A DNA stretch of 64,000 bases from Numida meleagris (Eukaryota; Chordata; Aves; Galliformes; Numididae), in NCBI RefSeq assembly GCF_002078875.1, contig NC_034421.1, positions 7,524,365 to 7,588,364 of the forward strand, in the 5' to 3' direction. The first letter of the stretch is position 1. Every line of letters begins with the position of its first letter. The translations under genes were made by a program, and so were the position numbers. The notes below the pieces were generated by a model. It saw only the letters and a list, made by a program, of their open reading frames with translations. It did not search any database and had not been told where the DNA came from. This document shows, piece by piece, positions 59,101 through 64,000 of the stretch.

Positions 59101-62100
59101 AGTGGTGAGAGGAAATTTGCATCTCTACTGTGCTCTGGCCAAAATCTTTGCACTGTTTCTCCCTTGGCCAGTCTTACTTCAGTCCTGTCCATTCTCTGGC
59201 TTTCTACAACACAAAATTTCCACACGCCCTTATTCCACCTCACCAGCAAGACTTTAAGATAAAAGAAAAATGACTGCAGCTTTGTAACAAACAGTGCAGG
59301 GAACTGCTTGCTGTGGCACGGTTAGCTGCCCATTGATCAGATATTAGACTCCCCCCAGTCCATGGGGTGTGACAAGTCTCCTAAGGAGCTCCTTCCCTGA
59401 TTCAGTGATGGATCAGCTGCTCCCGTGGTCCTATCTGTGCTTGTCCTCCGCTGTGTAAGAGCAGGGCACTTGGAGCAGTGTGATTGGAGGTAACTGAGGC
59501 GGTGACTAACATATCACTGGGACTTTCCTACTTGCTGCTGTTTCCCCAGCTCTTAGACGTAGGGGAATTTGGCACAAGCAGAAGAGATTGGGGTTGGCTG
59601 CTTCTCCCCAGCTCAGCCACTACTGGTTTCACTTGCAGTAAACCACCCACACAGCAGCAAAAATTGTAACAGGGTGAGGAAGCATTGGACTGCCTTCTGA
59701 GGGGGGGGAGAATTTCCACACCTGGCTCAGAGTCTTAATCAGCCCTTCGTTCTTGTTCTAGTGCTGTAGACAGTTGCTGTGAAAACCAGCTCTGTGCTGG
59801 CCATGGTTTGCCCTGAAGCGAGCACTCCTGTTGTGGTGAGCAGCCCACAGAGGTGCCAGGGAGATGGCTCTGGCAGGTGTAAGGTGTGATGTGTTCACTA
59901 ACTGGTACATGTACCTGACAGGCTCTGGGCTTGAAGGTTACATGTGGCAGTGTGCTGCTGGGGTTCCCCTCCCCAGCTGCCTGGCAGAGGGGCTCAAGGA
60001 ACACCAGGCTCCCCTACAGCAGCACGAGGGAATTAACAGAACCATCAGGTGATTTGTTTCTGCCAGAGGGGCAGGAACTTGGATCAGTAGTTCAGCATTA
60101 CAGCCTCATTCTGAGCTGTGCTGGGCCTTTGCAACAGATGCTGTTGTTCTGAAGCAACAGCATTTCTTCCCACTTTTGGTCAGTCAGCCCCCCCTGTTCT
60201 TATTACTTGTCTTAAAAGCATCCAGCTGAGTTCCCCAGTGAGAAGGGTCATTGCAGTCACCTGCTGTCCTTTTTGTTTCTATTTTACATGCTCTCTGCCC
60301 TTGCTTGAAAATGCCAATCCTAGCATGTCCCTTTCCAACTTCTGCAAATGCACAGTGGACACTCGGCAGTGCAGAGTTATTCTTCCTTGACCCCAGAACA
60401 GCAACTGGGGGATACAAGCAGCATCCTTGTTAGATCAACGACCATACCACAGCCAAAGCTGCTGTGGAACATGGAATCTCCCAGTCTCTACACTTCATAG
60501 GAACAACATTCAGACTCTTCTTCTTGCTGAGCAATGTAAAACATCTACCAGTGTTTATGTGGATGCAGGGGTACGGACATGACATTATGTTGTTGTATTA
60601 TTCCCTGTGCTCCAGTGGAGCCGATAACCCCATGTTTCATCCTTTTTAGCCTGAAGTGAAATGGGTGCTGGCTTCTGCCACCTTACAGCTTCATAGCAAA
60701 CCCCAGCTTCATGCAATAGGGATGGCTGCAGGAACATTCCAGTAAGCCCTATAGCTTCTCTGTACAGAAATATAATTTGAATTTTTTTTGAAACACTGGT
60801 TACTCCAGAGCAGTCCATTTCCATGAAGACCACCATTATCTCCAGCACTGCTAATACACTGTAACATATTGCTGCTCTGAACTGTCCGTCCTGCATCCCG
60901 CTCTTTTCTCCTGAAGACACGGTATGCCGCTGCCAGTGACATGAGGAGCTGCCAGCTGCACTAGGACGGTGTGTTCTGTGAGTTTTGGGGTGAGCTAGCA
61001 ATGCTGTTGGAGTCTGTGCACTGCCGTGCGGCCCTCTGCAGCTCACTGCTTGCACACCAAGGCAGCACGCAGGGTGAGCCATTAGCTTTTGCTTTGAACA
61101 TGCTTCTACACACACAGGTTGAAAGCAGCTGGTGTGTTTGCAAACCTATCTGAGATGCCAAAGCTGTGCGAGGTACACTTGGTTGCTGCACCCAGTCCAG
61201 GAAGTGGAAGGGCTGCTGCAAAAACTTGTGGCCAGGCAGCATTGCAAAATTGGTGAGGTGAGTCTTTTGCTACCAGAAGCCATATGCCAGCAGCACTGCT
61301 CCAATCTTGGTACATCACTGGAAGCAGAGGGGATACATTGATGGATGTTGGCCCTAAATGGGTGTGACAGACACTTCTGGAGGGAGAGCCCTGTGTATGG
61401 GCTTCCAGAGGGGCCTGAGCACTCTGAGGAGGGCTGTGTGGAGGCTCCATCAGAGGAAATGCTCTTTCCTGCAGGCTGAATGTCTGCCAGCAGGTTCCAG
61501 CTCAGCAAAGTGCCTGAGGAGAGAGCCCTGGGCACGTTCTGCATGGTTCAGATGAGGGTGATGGATTTGAGCAGAGCTGTAGGTTTCTGTTCCAGATGGT
61601 CAGGGTGAGTTGACAGGCGCAGTCATTCCTGTTTCTGCTTACCAGTGTATATCTGGTGATTTCCTTAAAGAAGAAGATACAAAGCTGTGAGTGCTCCCCT
61701 CCGTGTGAGCAAGACACATGGTCACAGTTCTGTGAAGGTAAGCCCTTTTCCTCTGGCAGGAGCCAAAGCATCATCTCCTTCTGCAGCCTTCATGCAGAAT
61801 AGGGTCAGACTGAGATGTGTGCTGGGGAGAATAAGAGGCTGAGCCCACTGCTGGCAGCTGTAAAGAGACAATCAGGAAAGGAAAGAGGGAGTCCGGGGGC
61901 AGTGATGTGGGGGTCTGTGTGGGTGGCACTCAGCATTCCCCATGCTGAAAGCAGTGTGCTCCCTCCTCTGTGCAGCATCCTGTGTGAGCTCGCAGGCGCC
62001 AGCTGTGGGGCTCTGTTGTTTTTCAGCCCTCCGCTTTGCTGACTAACACCTCCGCTTTCTGCCAGGCTCATTCATATTTTAACCCATTTCCTGAGCTTTG

Positions 62101-63530
62101 AGGTGGTTTCTTCTATTGCTTTTCCCTCCAGTAGAACGCAGTTACTCAGGTCTCAGCTGTTCTCCTGTCGCTGTTGACTCATTCCTTACGGTAATACATT
62201 ATTGTCTCTCTCTTAAATGTCACCAGAAGTGTCTTTAGAATTATAATGCCTGGTCTGTATCTTTGAGGATGCATAGAATATTGCTCCAATTCCTGGACCT
62301 GCATGGAGCCAGCCAAGGCAGGGGGGAGCCAGGAGCCAGGCCACCTGCCTGCCTGCACTCTGATGGTTGCTGCTGCCTCCTGGTCCCAGAGGCCATTTTG
62401 GAGACAGGTGGTAGCAGAGTGAAGCGGCACTGAGCTGTCGGATGTGGTCCACACTGTACTATTTAGTTAGGCTTAACCACCTAATGACTTGACACCAATG
62501 CCTCCCTACTGCGAGCCACTCATTCTACCAACCCCTCTAAGCAACTTAGATGACATTTTAGATCTAAGCCCTGTGAGTTTGCTTTATCTTCTCTCCCACC
62601 TTTTTCTCACATCAAAAGTAAGATAATAGAGCAATACAGTAATAAATGGTGTGTGGGAGTCCAGACTTGAATTCATTGCCTCCTCTATGCTCACCACATC
62701 CTTCTGTCAGTAATACTGATACAGTGATGACGTCAACCACCGCCTATCACTGTGTATTCCAATACAGCACAGCTCCTGGTGCACACACCAGGCGCTACTC
62801 TCAGTGCTGATGAGAGCCACCTGCTCTCCAGCTCCCACATGCAGTATCTGCGGTCCCAGTAACCATTTAGCCAGGCCAGCCCGGCCAGGGGAGTTTTGGA
62901 GGGCTGACATGGACAGCTGAAAGGACGGGGCAAGGTAACGTCCATGTTCCCATCAATTTTCCCTGCTACCAGTCTGCTCCTGCTTGATATCTGTGACTTC
63001 ACTATAAATCTTTCCTATTGCTGACATGGCTCTTGTGCCCCATGTCATTCATGTTGCCTTGTACTGGGCAGCTGGAGGAGCCTGCTGCCTCCCTATTGCT
63101 TTGAGCGTTGTGATTAGGTAGCAGTGCACATTGCTAATGAAGTTTTCAAGAAGAAAGCTTGCTTTTGCATCTAGCTGGTAGCCTGAGAGACTAACGCAGA
63201 CTTTCCCCTCTTTTTACTTGGCTGTAACTGGGACATTTGTTTTCTCATGCTTGGAAGTATCAGAATCATTGTTTTCTTATTTCACATAAACTAAACTTTT
63301 AATTAGGCTTTTTCTTACAAGAGTATAACGTTCCTGGACACATTTCAAATTATGGGCTTACTTTACATCCATCTTTGGCAGCTCATAGCACAGTACCCCC
63401 AGATCATTAGCAAAATAATCTTAAATGTCTGTGTACTGGTCCCGTCTCCTATTCAGTGGTGTATTTTAAAACATTGCAGAATCGTTTATAGGTGCGTGCG
63501 TATATGAACAGCTAATCACCTTTTATTAAG
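56120..63530. other. intergenic stretch downstream of IL4R
   Basis: No conserved protein or exon chain is recognisable on either strand. In particular I find no WSxWS box and no sequence resembling IL21R, the next gene in mammals. The G+C content is moderate and the ORFs (up to 176 codons) are short and overlapping on both strands, as expected by chance. It may contain regulatory DNA of the IL4R/IL21R locus. Confidence 0.5.
58582..58612. repeat. (GT)n microsatellite
   Basis: 'agtgtgtgtgtgtgtatgtg' followed by CACACACA, an imperfect GT/AC dinucleotide tract. Confidence 0.85.
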
Positions 63531-63531
63531 A

Positions 63532-63648
63532 ATGGCCAGGTTGGATGGGGCCCTGGGCTGCCTGATGCAGTGCATGGCAGGGGGTTGGAACTGGCTGCTC
63601 CATAAGGTCCCCTCCAACCTAAGCTGTTATGTGATTCACATGATTCTG
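63532..63648 (+). mobile_element. CR1 LINE 3' end
   Basis: 'tggccaggttggatggggcc', 'ctgggctgcctgatgcagtg', 'gcagggggttggaactggct', 'aaggtcccctccaacctaag' and a degenerated 'gtgattcacatgattctg' tail mark the 3' terminus of a CR1 copy, strongly 5'-truncated. Confidence 0.9.
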
Positions 63649-64000
63649 TAATTATTATGAAGGGGTGGAAGGGGCTTCTCTAATACGAAACAGGGAGTAA
63701 GTTCCTACCTCTGCTCATTGCCTACTGCCATTCTACCTTCTGCTCCAAAGTGAACAATCATGCAAGCAGGGAGCTGTCTTCATTCTGCTCCTGTGCTCTT
63801 ATCCAGAAAGCTTCCTTCTAAATTGCTGCATTTTACAATAACATTCCTCCTGTGTGTAATGACAGGCTCTGATGTTGCTATAGAACTACTTGGGCTTGTT
63901 GCTTTGACTTTTTTTGTGTTTGATCTTTCCTGTTCTCTGAGCAGAAAGGAAATAAGGAAGAAACAACAGTCCAGTAAGCAGCAAAGGCTTCCCTCTCCTT
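63649..64000. other. end of window, non-coding as far as visible
   Basis: No exon, repeat or RNA gene was recognised in the last 350 bases. Confidence 0.4.

Noticed and set aside
60585..61115. 176-codon minus-strand open frame downstream of IL4R
   Set aside because: No similarity that I recognise, and several overlapping frames of similar quality on both strands.
61672..61740. Cys-rich exon-like stretch (frame QSCECSPPCEQDTWSQFCEG) with a donor-like end
   Set aside because: No known receptor or protein resembles it and no neighbouring exons were found. The acceptor is weak.
56120..64000. Possible IL21R exons
   Set aside because: Expected by synteny, but no WSxWS box, Box 1-like sequence or cytokine-receptor cysteine pattern was found. 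The gene probably starts beyond the window.
1..64000. CRISPR arrays, prokaryotic operons, rRNA or tRNA genes
   Set aside because: The sequence is vertebrate. No direct-repeat and spacer arrays and no recognisable tRNA or rRNA sequence were seen by eye, although a covariance-model search was not possible.

Overview
The window is vertebrate nuclear DNA, most probably from a galliform bird (chicken, turkey, quail or a close relative). I infer this from several CR1 LINE fragments with the avian 3' tail, two mariner 3' ends of the kind found in Galliformes, small introns, CpG-island promoters, and protein sequences that differ from the mammalian versions by a bird-like amount. The gene order KDM8 (+), NSMCE1 (-), IL4R (+) matches the human 16p block. 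IL21R, the next gene in mammals, is not visible and would be expected beyond base 64000.

Bases 1 to about 27900 are a gene-poor stretch. I find no convincing exon there, only a CR1 fragment (about 19.7-20.1 kb), a very old antisense CR1 (about 20.7-21.7 kb), simple repeats, several AT-rich blocks that could be conserved regulatory DNA, and a mariner remnant (about 27.3-27.5 kb).

A CpG island at about 27.9-28.7 kb starts KDM8 (JMJD5). Its 7 coding exons (28082-33369) join in frame to 401 residues with a complete JmjC iron site. NSMCE1 lies tail to tail with it on the minus strand (41098 down to 34725, 7 coding exons, 255 residues) and encodes the RING-like subunit of the SMC5/6 complex. A second mariner remnant lies just upstream of its first coding exon. 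Next comes a large CpG island (about 41.4-42.5 kb) that probably serves as a shared divergent promoter for NSMCE1 and IL4R.

IL4R occupies 45865-55529 (9 coding exons, 991 residues). It has a signal peptide, a cytokine-receptor ectodomain with WSDWS, one membrane span, Box 1 and a very long last exon. The most unusual feature of the window is in that exon: a six-unit, 54-base in-phase tandem repeat. Each unit carries AYKSF or AYKSL, which resembles the tyrosine motifs of mammalian IL4R that recruit IRS/STAT6. An exact GYKPF motif, an ITIM-like LLYNSL motif and the conserved C-terminal YM(K/R)V tail follow.

From 56.1 to 64.0 kb I see no gene, only a (GT)n tract and another CR1 3' end.

All splice junctions were read by eye from GT/AG sites, frame continuity and remembered homology. 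Untranslated first exons could not be placed.
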